From Nitrospirota bacterium (GTDB lineage: Bacteria; Nitrospirota; Thermodesulfovibrionia; Thermodesulfovibrionales; Magnetobacteriaceae): DNA of 64,000 bases. The notes beneath the pieces were generated by a model. The model made no database searches. It saw only the letters and a list, made by a program, of their open reading frames with translations, and was not told where the DNA came from. The stretch spans positions 1-64,000 of the forward strand of contig JADFXD010000007.1 of NCBI GenBank assembly GCA_015233725.1, written 5' to 3'. Position 1 is the stretch's first letter, and every line of letters begins with the position of its first letter. Positions 44,413-52,592 of this stretch are shown here, piece by piece. A program made the position numbers and the translations under genes.

Positions 44413-45660
44413 TCATGTGCCTGTAATTATCACGGTGAATTTGTTCTCTACCCCCCTCCCATAAAGAGAGTAGGGCAATACTTGAGAGACCTTTCCACCG
44501 GAGGAGGGGGAATTTGTTGGGGAGTGGTCTTTGACGGCGACCTTGCTGCCCGTAACGAGGCGCAGTTGACCGTCCGTTACGACGTTGTCCCCGGGATGCA
44601 AGCCGGAGTCAACGACCGTCTGGCCATCTGATGTCAGTGAGGTCGTCACGGGTGTGTTTGTCACCGTCTGGTTGTCCGAGATCACAAATACGTACTGTCC
44701 ATTTTGCCCCGCTAACACTGCCTCAGAGGGCACTACAATGGCACGCGGCCTTGTGGTAAGATGCAGCACGACGTTGACAAACTGTCCGGGCCACAGTCGC
44801 CTGTCCGAGTTTTCAAACTCCCCCTTGAGGTGTATCGTGCCCGTTGTCTTATCGATGGTGTTGTCTATAAACGTCAGGGTTCCCTTTATCGAGGCGCTAT
44901 TTGATGAGGCATTGTTTGATGAGGCTCCCTGACCCTGAGTTATAATCGCCTCAACGACGAGCCGCTGGGACTGACTCAACGTGTTTATCTGTTGCAGGTA
45001 CCCGGCGGCCACGGCGAAATCCACGTATATGGGCTGTATCTGATTAATGATCACGATGGCCTTGTTGTCGTCGCTAGCCTTTATGATATTGCCCTGGTAC
45101 AGGAGTATGCTGCCCAGGCGGCCTGAGATGGGGGCACGGATGTAACAGTAGCCTAGCTGGAGGGCTGCGTTGTCGATGGCGGCCTTGTCGGCCTCCACCG
45201 TGGCCTTGAGGGAACTGGCTGAGGTACTCACCTGATCGTACTGAGAAGTCGATATGTATTCCTTCTTCAGGAGCTGCTCGTATCGGAGAGCCTCTTTTTG
45301 GGCGGTTTCAAGCTGTACGGTGTCTTTTACCAGATTGGCCCTGGCCTGCTCAAGCGCTGCCTCAAAGGGGCCTGGGTCGATGGTAAAGAGGATGTCACCC
45401 TTATTAACGTCCTGTCCCTCCCTGAAGTGTATGTGTTGCAGTTGCCCACCCACCACGGACTTGATCGATACGGTTGCGTGTGGCTGTACCTCTCCCACGG
45501 CCCGCAACAACACGGGGATGTCTCTTTCGACCGCCCTGGCCGCCGTGACAGAGACCACCGGCGGGGGTGGGGGTGTTTTCGGCTTGTCCTTTTCAACTGT
45601 ACATGAGGCCAAGAGCAAAAACAAAAGCAAGAGCGCCAGCAGGGCTGACTGAACCCTCAT
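44413..45660 (-). CDS. RND efflux periplasmic adaptor (membrane fusion protein)
   Basis: A lipoprotein of 415 aa: signal sequence ending LLLASC, then the adaptor fold with a lipoyl half (VGGQLQHIHFREGQDVNKGDILFTIDP), coiled hairpin, second lipoyl half (YCYIRAPISGRLGSILLYQGNII) and beta barrel (LTFIDNTIDKTTGTIHLKGEFEN, LWPGQFVNV). Such adaptors join an inner-membrane RND pump to an outer-membrane channel. ATG 45660 is chosen; the open frame to 45777 overlaps the preceding gene. The last 25 residues (from KVSQVLPYSLYGRG) look like read-through, and no pump gene follows. Confidence 0.88.
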   Translation of the reverse strand: MRVQSALLALLLLFLLLASCTVEKDKPKTPPPPPVVSVTAARAVERDIPVLLRAVGEVQPHATVSIKSVVGGQLQHIHFREGQDVNKGDILFTIDPGPFEAALEQARANLVKDTVQLETAQKEALRYEQLLKKEYISTSQYDQVSTSASSLKATVEADKAAIDNAALQLGYCYIRAPISGRLGSILLYQGNIIKASDDNKAIVIINQIQPIYVDFAVAAGYLQQINTLSQSQRLVVEAIITQGQGASSNNASSNSASIKGTLTFIDNTIDKTTGTIHLKGEFENSDRRLWPGQFVNVVLHLTTRPRAIVVPSEAVLAGQNGQYVFVISDNQTVTNTPVTTSLTSDGQTVVDSGLHPGDNVVTDGQLRLVTGSKVAVKDHSPTNSPSSGGKVSQVLPYSLYGRGVENKFTVIITGT

Positions 45661-45668
45661 CGAGTATC

Positions 45669-46433
45669 TCACGTGGCCTTGTCCAGGTTTGGCTGGGCAG
45701 TCTTGTTGTCCGTCAGGGAGGTGTCTTTGTTTTTTTCGTTTATCGCGTCGAAATTGAGGATATCGAGGTACTCCCACTGTCTGTATGCGACAACATGTAA
45801 GCCCTTCCTTGTTGCATATGCGATGATGTTATCCGCAACAACAACGCTTGCCAACATCGGGATTATCTGTTTCCCGATGCACTCGTCGAAAAAGGCAGGC
45901 AGTGTCTTTACCTTCTCCAGGATATCATCTACGTCTCTTGTATCAGGCTTGGATTTTACCTCTATCATAAATGCCTTGTAATCACAGATAAGCAAGAGGT
46001 CTACCTCACAGTTCTGAGGGCCTTTACGTTTCTTGGTTCTTGGGCGAAAGTCATAGGGTTCGCATTTAAAATATTGCCTTATCAATGGTGGCGTTCCAGG
46101 TGCGATTATGTCTTCAACGAGGGTGCCAAGCTGTTTAGCTATATCTGCCCTTGTTTTATTGAGCTTCTTCTCTGATGCCTCACGTTCTTCTTCCCTTTCT
46201 TTCTTATCCTGTTTAAGCCACTCCTCGAACCTCCGATCTCGCTCCTCAGCATCGAGTTTAATTGCTATTATCTCTTTGCGAAAGGCCTCTTGCGCCTCTT
46301 TGTCCTTCCGATCACGCTCCACTGCCTCAAGCTTCATTACCTTCATCTCATGGGTAAACTCCCTATGAAGCTCGATCACCTCTGCCATGAGGTTCTCTAA
46401 ACGGTCAACCCTTGATTCCAATATCATCTGCAT
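45669..46433 (-). CDS. Coiled-coil protein with a nuclease-like C-terminal domain (DUF3782-like)
   Basis: Of 254 residues, about 1-105 are a long charged coiled coil, and the rest has CEVDLLLICDYKAFMIEVKSK followed by RDVDDILEKVKTLPAFF. The D...E-x-K pattern with a preceding hydrophobic strand suggests a PD-(D/E)XK fold, as in DUF3782 proteins. Function is unknown; such genes are frequent in cyanobacteria and other repeat-rich genomes. The adaptor gene starts eight bases downstream, so it may be co-transcribed without shared role. Confidence 0.75.
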   Translation of the reverse strand: MQMILESRVDRLENLMAEVIELHREFTHEMKVMKLEAVERDRKDKEAQEAFRKEIIAIKLDAEERDRRFEEWLKQDKKEREEEREASEKKLNKTRADIAKQLGTLVEDIIAPGTPPLIRQYFKCEPYDFRPRTKKRKGPQNCEVDLLLICDYKAFMIEVKSKPDTRDVDDILEKVKTLPAFFDECIGKQIIPMLASVVVADNIIAYATRKGLHVVAYRQWEYLDILNFDAINEKNKDTSLTDNKTAQPNLDKAT

Positions 46434-46552
46434 CGTTGTAGTCCTCTATACCTTTATGTCTTCTATGGTAGCATGTTCCATAGGCGTTTGGCAACTGCAC
46501 CGTGAGATATTTCACCCCCTGTGTCTCATAAAGAACCAAATGGCCGAATAAT

Positions 46553-46663
46553 GGTAGCACTCCATTCAAACGTGGTCACATTAGCTCAAGCATAAGTAAC
46601 AATGCCATATTATGGGGGCACAGAAATGGAATCCTATCAACCACGGTTGATTGTGGTGCTACC
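46553..46663 (+). mobile_element. Short inverted-repeat element, GGTAGCAC family, copy B
   Basis: A 111-bp element with ends GGTAGCAC and GTGCTACC, a perfect 8-bp inverted pair that extends imperfectly to about 24 bp. The interior matches 35395-35507 closely (CATTCAAACGTGGTCACATT and AACAATGCCATATTATG). It lies four bases beyond the end of the DUF2442 gene. Confidence 0.75.
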
Positions 46664-46667
46664 GTCG

Positions 46668-46931
46668 TTACCTGATTGACAGTATATCATCTTTCTTCTC
46701 TACTCCTATCTCATACAAAAAGTCCGGTGACATGTCTGCCCCATTATCCCAGCATATAGTATCTATATCACTGTTGACACAGACAGTCTTAAAGTAATTA
46801 ATATCCCTTAAGGGTTCAAATATCTCTCCGTCCAGATGTTCTTCTAAATCAACGTATCTTACAACACCATTGTCAAAGGTAATCATAAGTTTATAATCTG
46901 ATATGTATGCTACCTTTCTCACAAATTGCAT
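46668..46931 (-). CDS. DUF2442 protein
   Basis: An 87-aa protein with the DUF2442 pattern: VAYISDYKLMITFDNGVVRYVDL, then FEPLRDINYFKTVCVNSDIDTICWDNGADMSPDFLYE. Genes of this family are usually found directly after a DUF4160 gene, as here, and the pair has been proposed to act like a toxin-antitoxin module; no activity can be read from sequence. An AGGGGGG site precedes the ATG. Confidence 0.88.
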   Translation of the reverse strand: MQFVRKVAYISDYKLMITFDNGVVRYVDLEEHLDGEIFEPLRDINYFKTVCVNSDIDTICWDNGADMSPDFLYEIGVEKKDDILSIR

Positions 46932-46940
46932 ATACCCCCC

Positions 46941-47201
46941 CTATACCAGATGTGATATTGGACGTAGTGGCTTTTTAGCCATTGCGAGTTCCCAATTTTC
47001 CATAAGCTCCTTCCTGTGTTCAAATGCCCATTCAATAACCAAAGAGGCGATCCTTTTAGGGAGATACCCCTCAATAAGTTTTAGTTCATCAATGGTGAAG
47101 ACACCTGTTTGTTGTCCATACTTGGCGTGAAAATGCGCCGGCTTATGGTCTTTATAATAAATCATAATCACGATCCCAAAAAATCTGCTTACCTCTGGCA
47201 T
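46941..47201 (-). CDS. DUF4160 protein
   Basis: An 86-aa protein with the DUF4160 signature: PEVSRFFGIVIMIYYKDHKPAHFHAKYG and a helical tail VIEWAFEHRKELMENWELA. The conserved HxPAHFHA-like histidines might bind a metal. It precedes the DUF2442 gene by nine bases in the usual order. Confidence 0.88.
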   Translation of the reverse strand: MPEVSRFFGIVIMIYYKDHKPAHFHAKYGQQTGVFTIDELKLIEGYLPKRIASLVIEWAFEHRKELMENWELAMAKKPLRPISHLV

Positions 47202-47227
47202 TTATTTAAATCATTATAACACAATTC

Positions 47228-47348
47228 AGACAAAAAAGGAAGAAGAAAAGAAAAAGGCAAAAGACAAAAATGGAGAAGGGTGGGGCACGATGTTGTCGCA
47301 GCGGGTTGCCACCCGCCACGGCCACAAAGAAGCCCCCTTGACCCCTTA
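47228..47348 (-). repeat. Degenerate GC-rich repeat, copy 16
   Basis: The central arm is GCGGGTTGCCACCCGC instead of the usual sequence, flanked by the normal purine-rich start and the CCCCCTTGACCCC end. It separates the DUF4160 start from the convergently placed end of the TIR gene. Confidence 0.65.
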
Positions 47349-47353
47349 ATGCT

Positions 47354-48046
47354 TTATAGTGATAGGGGTACTCTGGTAAAAATTACATATTTCTCAACTA
47401 AATTGAGCCGACTACGCTTCCATCCTGCATCTAACCAGGCCTTTGCATGAGAGTGCGCAGTAGCTGTGCCATTTGACCACCAAGCAGTATGTTTATAGCT
47501 TGATTTAGGTAAAGACCTCTCTATAATTTGCTCTATCCGTTCAAAACTCAATGTTAGCTCTTTAATATGTATAGGTGTTTTCTCTAAAAATTCTCTAAGT
47601 GGCTGATATTGAGTAGTTGTAATCGGGGGTTCTGGTGGATTAATTACCCTCTCTTTTACTACAGTGCATATTTGTTCGGCAGTCATGTCAATACCAATGT
47701 CAAAAGCATCTATCCGATGTTTTCCATTCAAGTACAAGGCTAATGCACCCTTGAGTTCAACATCCTCAATGCGCACAGGTACTATATAAATATCATTGTT
47801 ATCTGCAAGCCCGACTTCTCTTGTAACTTGCTTTGATTGTAATGTTTTTCCAGACAAGATAACAACCATCAGAAGTCCATAATTTTCTGTTATTGCATTA
47901 AATATCTCATCACCCCAACTTGAACCAGGAGGCAAATCATAATGGTCAATCCAACACCTAATGTTTCTCTTTGCCAAACTACTCACGAGGTTGTCAGCAA
48001 AGGTTCGGTCTTTGTTGTTATAACTTATAAATACATCATAGCCCAT
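47354..48046 (-). CDS. TIR-domain protein with a DUF7662-like C-terminal domain
   Basis: A 230-aa protein. Residues 1-120 form a TIR domain: GYDVFISYNNKD, CWIDHYDLPPGSSWGDEIFNAI, LLMVVILSGKTLQSKQVTREVGLA and IVPVRIED. E77 in TREVGLA matches the catalytic glutamate of NAD-degrading TIR domains. Residues about 148-230 (PLREFL, LTLSFERIEQII, LPKSSYKHTAWWSN, HSHAKAWLDAGW, YVIFTRV) resemble the family I know as DUF7662. No TM or signal. ATG 48046 has GAGGAG about ten bases upstream; the frame opens at GTG 48058. It is a single gene without obvious partners, which makes it a candidate NAD-consuming stress or phage-response effector; that role is inference. Confidence 0.82.
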   Translation of the reverse strand: MGYDVFISYNNKDRTFADNLVSSLAKRNIRCWIDHYDLPPGSSWGDEIFNAITENYGLLMVVILSGKTLQSKQVTREVGLADNNDIYIVPVRIEDVELKGALALYLNGKHRIDAFDIGIDMTAEQICTVVKERVINPPEPPITTTQYQPLREFLEKTPIHIKELTLSFERIEQIIERSLPKSSYKHTAWWSNGTATAHSHAKAWLDAGWKRSRLNLVEKYVIFTRVPLSL

Positions 48047-48083
48047 AATATAAATCACTCCTCATTTAAAAGGAATTCATTTC

Positions 48084-49601
48084 TTAGCCACGGAGCATCA
48101 TTCGATTGGTGGTTGAGCGGGTTTCGCCGATGGAGGTGACGCGGATGGCGGCCTTGTCGTGGACGGGGCACTTGTTTTCACATATCCCGCACCCCACACA
48201 CAGCTTTGTATCCACAAACGGACGCTTAAACACCCGCACCCCGCCATCCCTGAGCTGCACCTGCACCTCCTGAAACCATATAGCCTTGGGCGATGTCGGA
48301 CAGACCTCCTCGCACACGATACACTCCGTGTTCATGGCCCATGGCAGACACCTGCCACGATCATAAAAGGCCGTGCCTATCTTCGTGGGGGGGATGTCGG
48401 GCCTCCTGCCGATCTTTCTCTCAACGCTCAGGGGCACCAACGCCCCTGTTGGACACACATGACTGCACAGGATGCAGTTGTGCTCGCAGTAGCCTATCCT
48501 GTTGACGAGCATTGGCGTCCACAAGGCCTCAAATCCACCCTCTAACATGGCCGGTTGAAGCACGTTGGTGGGGCATACGCGCATACACTCTCCGCACTTG
48601 ATGCACCGTCGCAGGAAATCGGCCTCGGCGATGGCTCCTGGGGGACGTATCACGTCGGGGCTTGCAACGGTTGAGGCGGTTGCCGAGCTCCTCATCACGG
48701 GGTAGAGGATGACTGAGGCCGCGACCGTCTCAATGAGCCTGCGACGATTGATATCCAACGGCGCATGGATAGAGCTATGGGCATCGGCCAACCCGTAGTG
48801 GAGCGCCCCCTCGGGGCAGTCCTCAATACAGTTAAAGCACAGATGACACTCGTGAGGCCTCAGATACGCCTGCGGGTCACAGCCTCCGTGACAATTGCGC
48901 ATACAACGCTGACAGTCGGTGCACTTGCTGACGTTGCGGCGGACCTTAAACAACGCCGCCTTTGACAATACCCCCAACAACGCCCCCAACGGACAGAGCA
49001 CCCTACACCATAGGCGCGTAAGGTATCTGTTGGCAAACAGTATCACTATAAATATGAGGCCAATCAGTATTGCGCCTGTAAACCTGGGCTGCTTTATGTA
49101 CAGATTCCCCGTGAAATAATTTGAGGCCGGGTATATGGCAACTGCAAAGGAGCGTGTCAGTAGGGCAATGGGGTCAAACAACCCCACCTGTAGTGCCCCC
49201 ATCAACGCCAGGACGATCAGCGAGGTCAGGATGTAGTACTTCAATCTGAATATGCCGCGGTAGGCGTTGATCCTGTAGTCATCGACTGCCCTGTTTTTTG
49301 TAAACAGTCGTGCAGAGCACTGGTTTAGTATCCCAAGGGGGCAGACCCAGGAACAGAAGAACCTGCCGAAAAAGAGCGTCGGGATGATTATAAACAGCGA
49401 CAGGACAAGCCCCTTGTACATGCCCCATCCAGTCAGGAGTGTCGAGAGAGACACCAGCGGAGACAGCTCAAGAAACAGCGACGTCTCGTATCCCTTGAGG
49501 CGTCTAAAGTCGGTGAGCAACAGCAGCAGGACAAAGAGCGCTAAGAAAAACACAGCGTATATCCGTCGTATGTTTGCCAGTGTAAGATACTTTTTAATCA
49601 T
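48084..49601 (-). CDS. Membrane polyferredoxin (NapH/NosR-like 4Fe-4S protein)
   Basis: A 505-aa protein with about five TM helices in the N-terminal 230 residues and cysteine-proline motifs at membrane faces (CSWVCPLGILNQC, CRVLCPLGAL), as in NapH/NosR/CcoG relatives. The C-terminal half holds clusters typical of ferredoxins: CTDCQRCMRNC, CHLCFNCIEDCP, CIKCGECMRVCP, CILCSHVCP, CIVCEEVCP and CVGCGICENKCP. It should carry several 4Fe-4S clusters and pass electrons between the quinone pool and a periplasmic or cytoplasmic acceptor. It starts three bases after the DUF362 gene; the two form a unit. Confidence 0.88.
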   Translation of the reverse strand: MIKKYLTLANIRRIYAVFFLALFVLLLLLTDFRRLKGYETSLFLELSPLVSLSTLLTGWGMYKGLVLSLFIIIPTLFFGRFFCSWVCPLGILNQCSARLFTKNRAVDDYRINAYRGIFRLKYYILTSLIVLALMGALQVGLFDPIALLTRSFAVAIYPASNYFTGNLYIKQPRFTGAILIGLIFIVILFANRYLTRLWCRVLCPLGALLGVLSKAALFKVRRNVSKCTDCQRCMRNCHGGCDPQAYLRPHECHLCFNCIEDCPEGALHYGLADAHSSIHAPLDINRRRLIETVAASVILYPVMRSSATASTVASPDVIRPPGAIAEADFLRRCIKCGECMRVCPTNVLQPAMLEGGFEALWTPMLVNRIGYCEHNCILCSHVCPTGALVPLSVERKIGRRPDIPPTKIGTAFYDRGRCLPWAMNTECIVCEEVCPTSPKAIWFQEVQVQLRDGGVRVFKRPFVDTKLCVGCGICENKCPVHDKAAIRVTSIGETRSTTNRMMLRG

Positions 49602-49604
49602 GCC

Positions 49605-50600
49605 TCAATCCGTGTTAAGCTCGTGGGTGTTGATGGCCTTGATGTCGGTGCTACCGACTCCTCGCCCCTGGGCGATGCTCAGAAACGGGACGTCCGCGAC
49701 GTTGAGGTCGAGGAATCTGAGGCTGTAGGTATCGATGGCCACCTCGTCAACGCCGGCGATGATGGTGTTGGCTATCTCAACGTCGGCGATACTTCCACCC
49801 GTGGGGCCGTTTCTCTTGAGGACGCGCGTGGCGTCCATGACCGTCAACGTGGGTCGGATGGCGTTTGCCAGGTCGGCTATCGAGAGGTTGATCTCCTGAT
49901 GGAGGCGGTTTCTGCTGCCACCTAAGACGCCGTACCAGTTTTTCATGGAAAGCGTACACCTGCTCAGTGAGTGGTGTTTGAGCACAGGGATGTTTATCAG
50001 CTTGTCCACCTGATGAAAGTACCTGCACACAGGCCAGCTCTTTAGTACCTCTCCCTTGAGGTCGGTCTGGAGGAAATCATCCCCCGTGGTGAACCTGACC
50101 TTCCCGCCGGCCTTCAAGACGGCTGCCTCCACGCCGGAGCGTGCAAAGCTCCTGTAGGGGTCGTTGATGGAGACGTCCGTCACCCACACCTCCGATGCCC
50201 TAGCCTGAAGGCACATCGCTACAACCGCTCCCACGACCTCGGGATTGGTGTTTGCGGCCAGCTCTGGCTGTCGGTCCCATCCCACGTTTGGCTTTATCAG
50301 CACCCTGTCACCGGGCTTGATAAATCGCGACAATCCTCCAAGTTTGTCAAAGGCTGCCTGAAGCATCTTTTTGACGTCCTTGCCGTGGGCTATCACCATC
50401 GCGGGATACAGCGTTGAGGCCTCAACCCTGTAGCGCTTAAACGTGTAGATGGTCTCCTGGCTGCGTCGCATGGGTCTGTCGGAGTAGGAGATGACGCCCA
50501 AGGCCCCCGTCACCGTGGCAATGGCCCCGGTTACACCCGCCTTGATCAGGAACTCGCGCCTGCTCAGTGTCGGCTCTGTCTTGTCGTTCTTAGATGGCAT
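49605..50600 (-). CDS. Tat-exported DUF362 protein
   Basis: A 331-aa protein with a twin-arginine signal (SRREFLIKAGVTGAIATVTG) followed by the DUF362 domain: GDRVLIKPNVGWDRQPELAANTNPEVVGAVV, DKLINIPVLKHHSLSRCTLSMKNWYGVLGG and a C-terminal DEVAIDTYSLRFL. The open frame extends to 50696, but its first 32 codons are repeat sequence, so ATG 50600 is chosen. Members often sit beside iron-sulfur proteins. The reaction is unknown; export through Tat suggests folding or cofactor loading in the cytoplasm. Confidence 0.88.
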   Translation of the reverse strand: MPSKNDKTEPTLSRREFLIKAGVTGAIATVTGALGVISYSDRPMRRSQETIYTFKRYRVEASTLYPAMVIAHGKDVKKMLQAAFDKLGGLSRFIKPGDRVLIKPNVGWDRQPELAANTNPEVVGAVVAMCLQARASEVWVTDVSINDPYRSFARSGVEAAVLKAGGKVRFTTGDDFLQTDLKGEVLKSWPVCRYFHQVDKLINIPVLKHHSLSRCTLSMKNWYGVLGGSRNRLHQEINLSIADLANAIRPTLTVMDATRVLKRNGPTGGSIADVEIANTIIAGVDEVAIDTYSLRFLDLNVADVPFLSIAQGRGVGSTDIKAINTHELNTD

Positions 50601-50686
50601 AAGATAAAAGAGTAAAAGAAAGAAGGAGGGCGGCTCCGCCCCCTCCTCAGACCTCCCCTGCAAGGGGACCAGTCCCCTTGACCCCG
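50601..50686 (-). repeat. GC-rich double-hairpin repeat, copy 17
   Basis: It is open in the DUF362 frame and its pyrimidine tail (minus strand) touches the DUF362 start codon. The remaining gene-free bases to 50910 are AT-rich and carry the leader of the next gene, with GGAGGA at 50901. Confidence 0.85.
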
Positions 50687-50910
50687 TAATGCTCAACTCT
50701 AATCATTGATATCATAGCTATATTATATCATGGCGCTCAAAAATTTTTCTGTTGGTCTTTTAAGTTGCAGTAGCTCTGTTGTCAGACATCCATCAACCCC
50801 AAATGAAATATTTATTTTAATAACACAAATTGGCTATCGTTTTTTTGTATAATTTCGAGTATGCTTTATTTTAGAGCTGACTGTATAGTTTTATAATTCA
50901 GGAGGAATGG

Positions 50911-52131
50911 ATGTATATGCGAAAGGTTAGAGTTTTATGTTTGTTGTTTAGTTTTATCTTCACGGCAGGCTTTTTGTTGGTACCAAGGGGAGTTACTGCT
51001 AACCCATTAACAGCGGCAGCTATTATCACCGCAGCTCGGAATCTCGTACAGGCACTTAACAATATAGGGCCAAGCCTGGGTACTAATGGACAGGTGGTCG
51101 TTAATGACGCAGTGCAACAACTTAACACATTAGCAAACAAGCTTGAGAAAATTGCGGGCAAAAACATCAAAGACCCATTAGAAAATCTTGGATTGGATGC
51201 TCAGAATATTGCAAATACTCTTATGGTGACAACGTCTAGTATAAATAGTATGCTTACAGTGCAGAGAAACTGCCTTGCGAAAGATTCCGGGATTTTTCTC
51301 GCAGGAGTTCAAACTACAATTGCAAATGCGAAGAAAGGGATACCGTTTGTAAAGTCCGGCACTCCGTTTGTGTCTATTTTCAGTTTTGCAGGTAACCCAC
51401 CCCATACACCTTTCATTATCCCACCTGATGGTGGCACTATGACAATATCGGGGTATGCCTTACGGGAGAAGCTCCCCACCCAAGTAAGCATTGTAGACTC
51501 TGAGTCAAAAAAGACGGTATTTACTCCAATACGTGGCAGCAGCAATGACGAGGTTTCTTTAAGTGTGTCTAAGAAATTCATCCAGGAAAACACCGGTAAA
51601 TGCCTAACATTGGGAGTAGAACCAATGGAGAAACAAGGCTTTCTATTTTCTCATGGTAAAACTACGATAACTCAGTTGAATATCCCATTTTGTGTGCCTC
51701 AGGATTTCGCTGTTCAGCTTCGACTGACCGGCACCATAGCATTTTCATGTACAAATGTAACGACATCTCCTGTGCCAGTAACTGGATATGTAACTCAAAT
51801 AAATGACGATTGTGACCACACCACCACTGTTGGTTACACGTTTGCAATGTCTGTACCACAAGGATGTAGAATAATTGAAGCAACGGCTATGAGAGGAAAC
51901 AATACCCGTAACGAAATTGGCGCAACACACGCTTCTTTTACTGATTCAAACGTTACATTAACCGGACAGATTGGCGCTGCTAATTGTGCAGGTATACCAT
52001 TCACTGGTATAAAGAAAGAAAATAATCATGCTGTTTGGCAGTATGCAGCGAGTGCAATCAAACAGTGCTCGGAGCAAATTATTCTTACTGTAAAAAATCC
52101 TGTGATGATATGCTTAAGAATAAGACATTAG
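50911..52131 (+). pseudogene. Secreted protein gene of unknown family, 5' part, interrupted by a mobile element
   Basis: Signal peptide (VRVLCLLFSFIFTAGFLLVPRGVTA) then a helical region (LVQALNNIGPSLGTNGQVVVNDAVQQL) and beta-rich sequence with several Cys. Codons up to 52083 (391) are native; the last 15 residues (from LTVKNP) are read from an inserted element. Removing 52085-52253 plus one copy of AAATTATTC joins this part in frame to 52262-52561 for a 490-codon product. The family is not recognised. It may still be secreted as a shortened protein. Confidence 0.85.
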
Positions 52132-52253
52132 GATTAAAAGTTATGGGGTCAAGGGGACTGGTCCCCTTGCAGGGGGTTCTAAAGGGGGGCGGAGCCGCCC
52201 CTTTTTTCTCTTTTGGTGTGGCAGGTACTTATCACAGAAATATTTACAGGAGG
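52085..52253 (-). mobile_element. MITE-like element, CTGTAAA family, copy 3, inserted in a gene
   Basis: About 169 bp. Ends CTGTAAAAAATCCTGTGAT (from 52088) and ATCACAGAAATATTTACAG (to 52249) are imperfect inverted repeats. AAATTATTC flanks it on both sides (52076-52084 and 52254-52262); the similarity extends to 14 bases with one mismatch (GGAGC/GGAGG). A GC-rich repeat forms the core. Orientation is opposite to the copy at 40084. Confidence 0.9.
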
Positions 52254-52261
52254 AAATTATT

Positions 52262-52561
52262 CAAAATTCTACTACTGATTCCGGATGGATGTCTATGCAA
52301 TCACCTCAGACACAGATATGCGTTAACATCCCAAAATCCTGCGAATCTAACAGTAGTGACGCATCGCTGATACTTGAACAGAAATATGGCGATGCCATCA
52401 GCAATCTTTACGAGCCTCCTCGTATAACCGCTGCAACAGCTTCCGCACCATTTGACCAAATTACCAAGGGTAAATACACTATGTCAGGCAGCCTTAATAA
52501 AGGTGTTTCGAATAAAGGACAAATCTGTGCTCAAGTCAGCTTACCAAGTTGCGGTTATTAA
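52262..52561 (+). pseudogene. 3' part of the interrupted secreted-protein gene
   Basis: Ninety-nine codons in the frame that continues the upstream part after element removal (QNSTTDSGWMSMQSPQTQIC...). It ends VCAQVSLPSCGY-like with paired Cys (KGQICAQVSLPSCGY). An ATG at 52289 could start a 90-aa product, but no ribosome-binding site precedes it and there is no signal peptide. Confidence 0.8.
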
Positions 52562-52592
52562 TTTAACTCCGTCCGTCTTTCCAAGCGGAGAT

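Noticed and set aside
46668-47201. The DUF4160/DUF2442 pair as part of a defence island with the TIR gene
   Set aside because: A degenerate repeat separates them, spacing does not suggest one transcript, and the pair is common in unrelated contexts.
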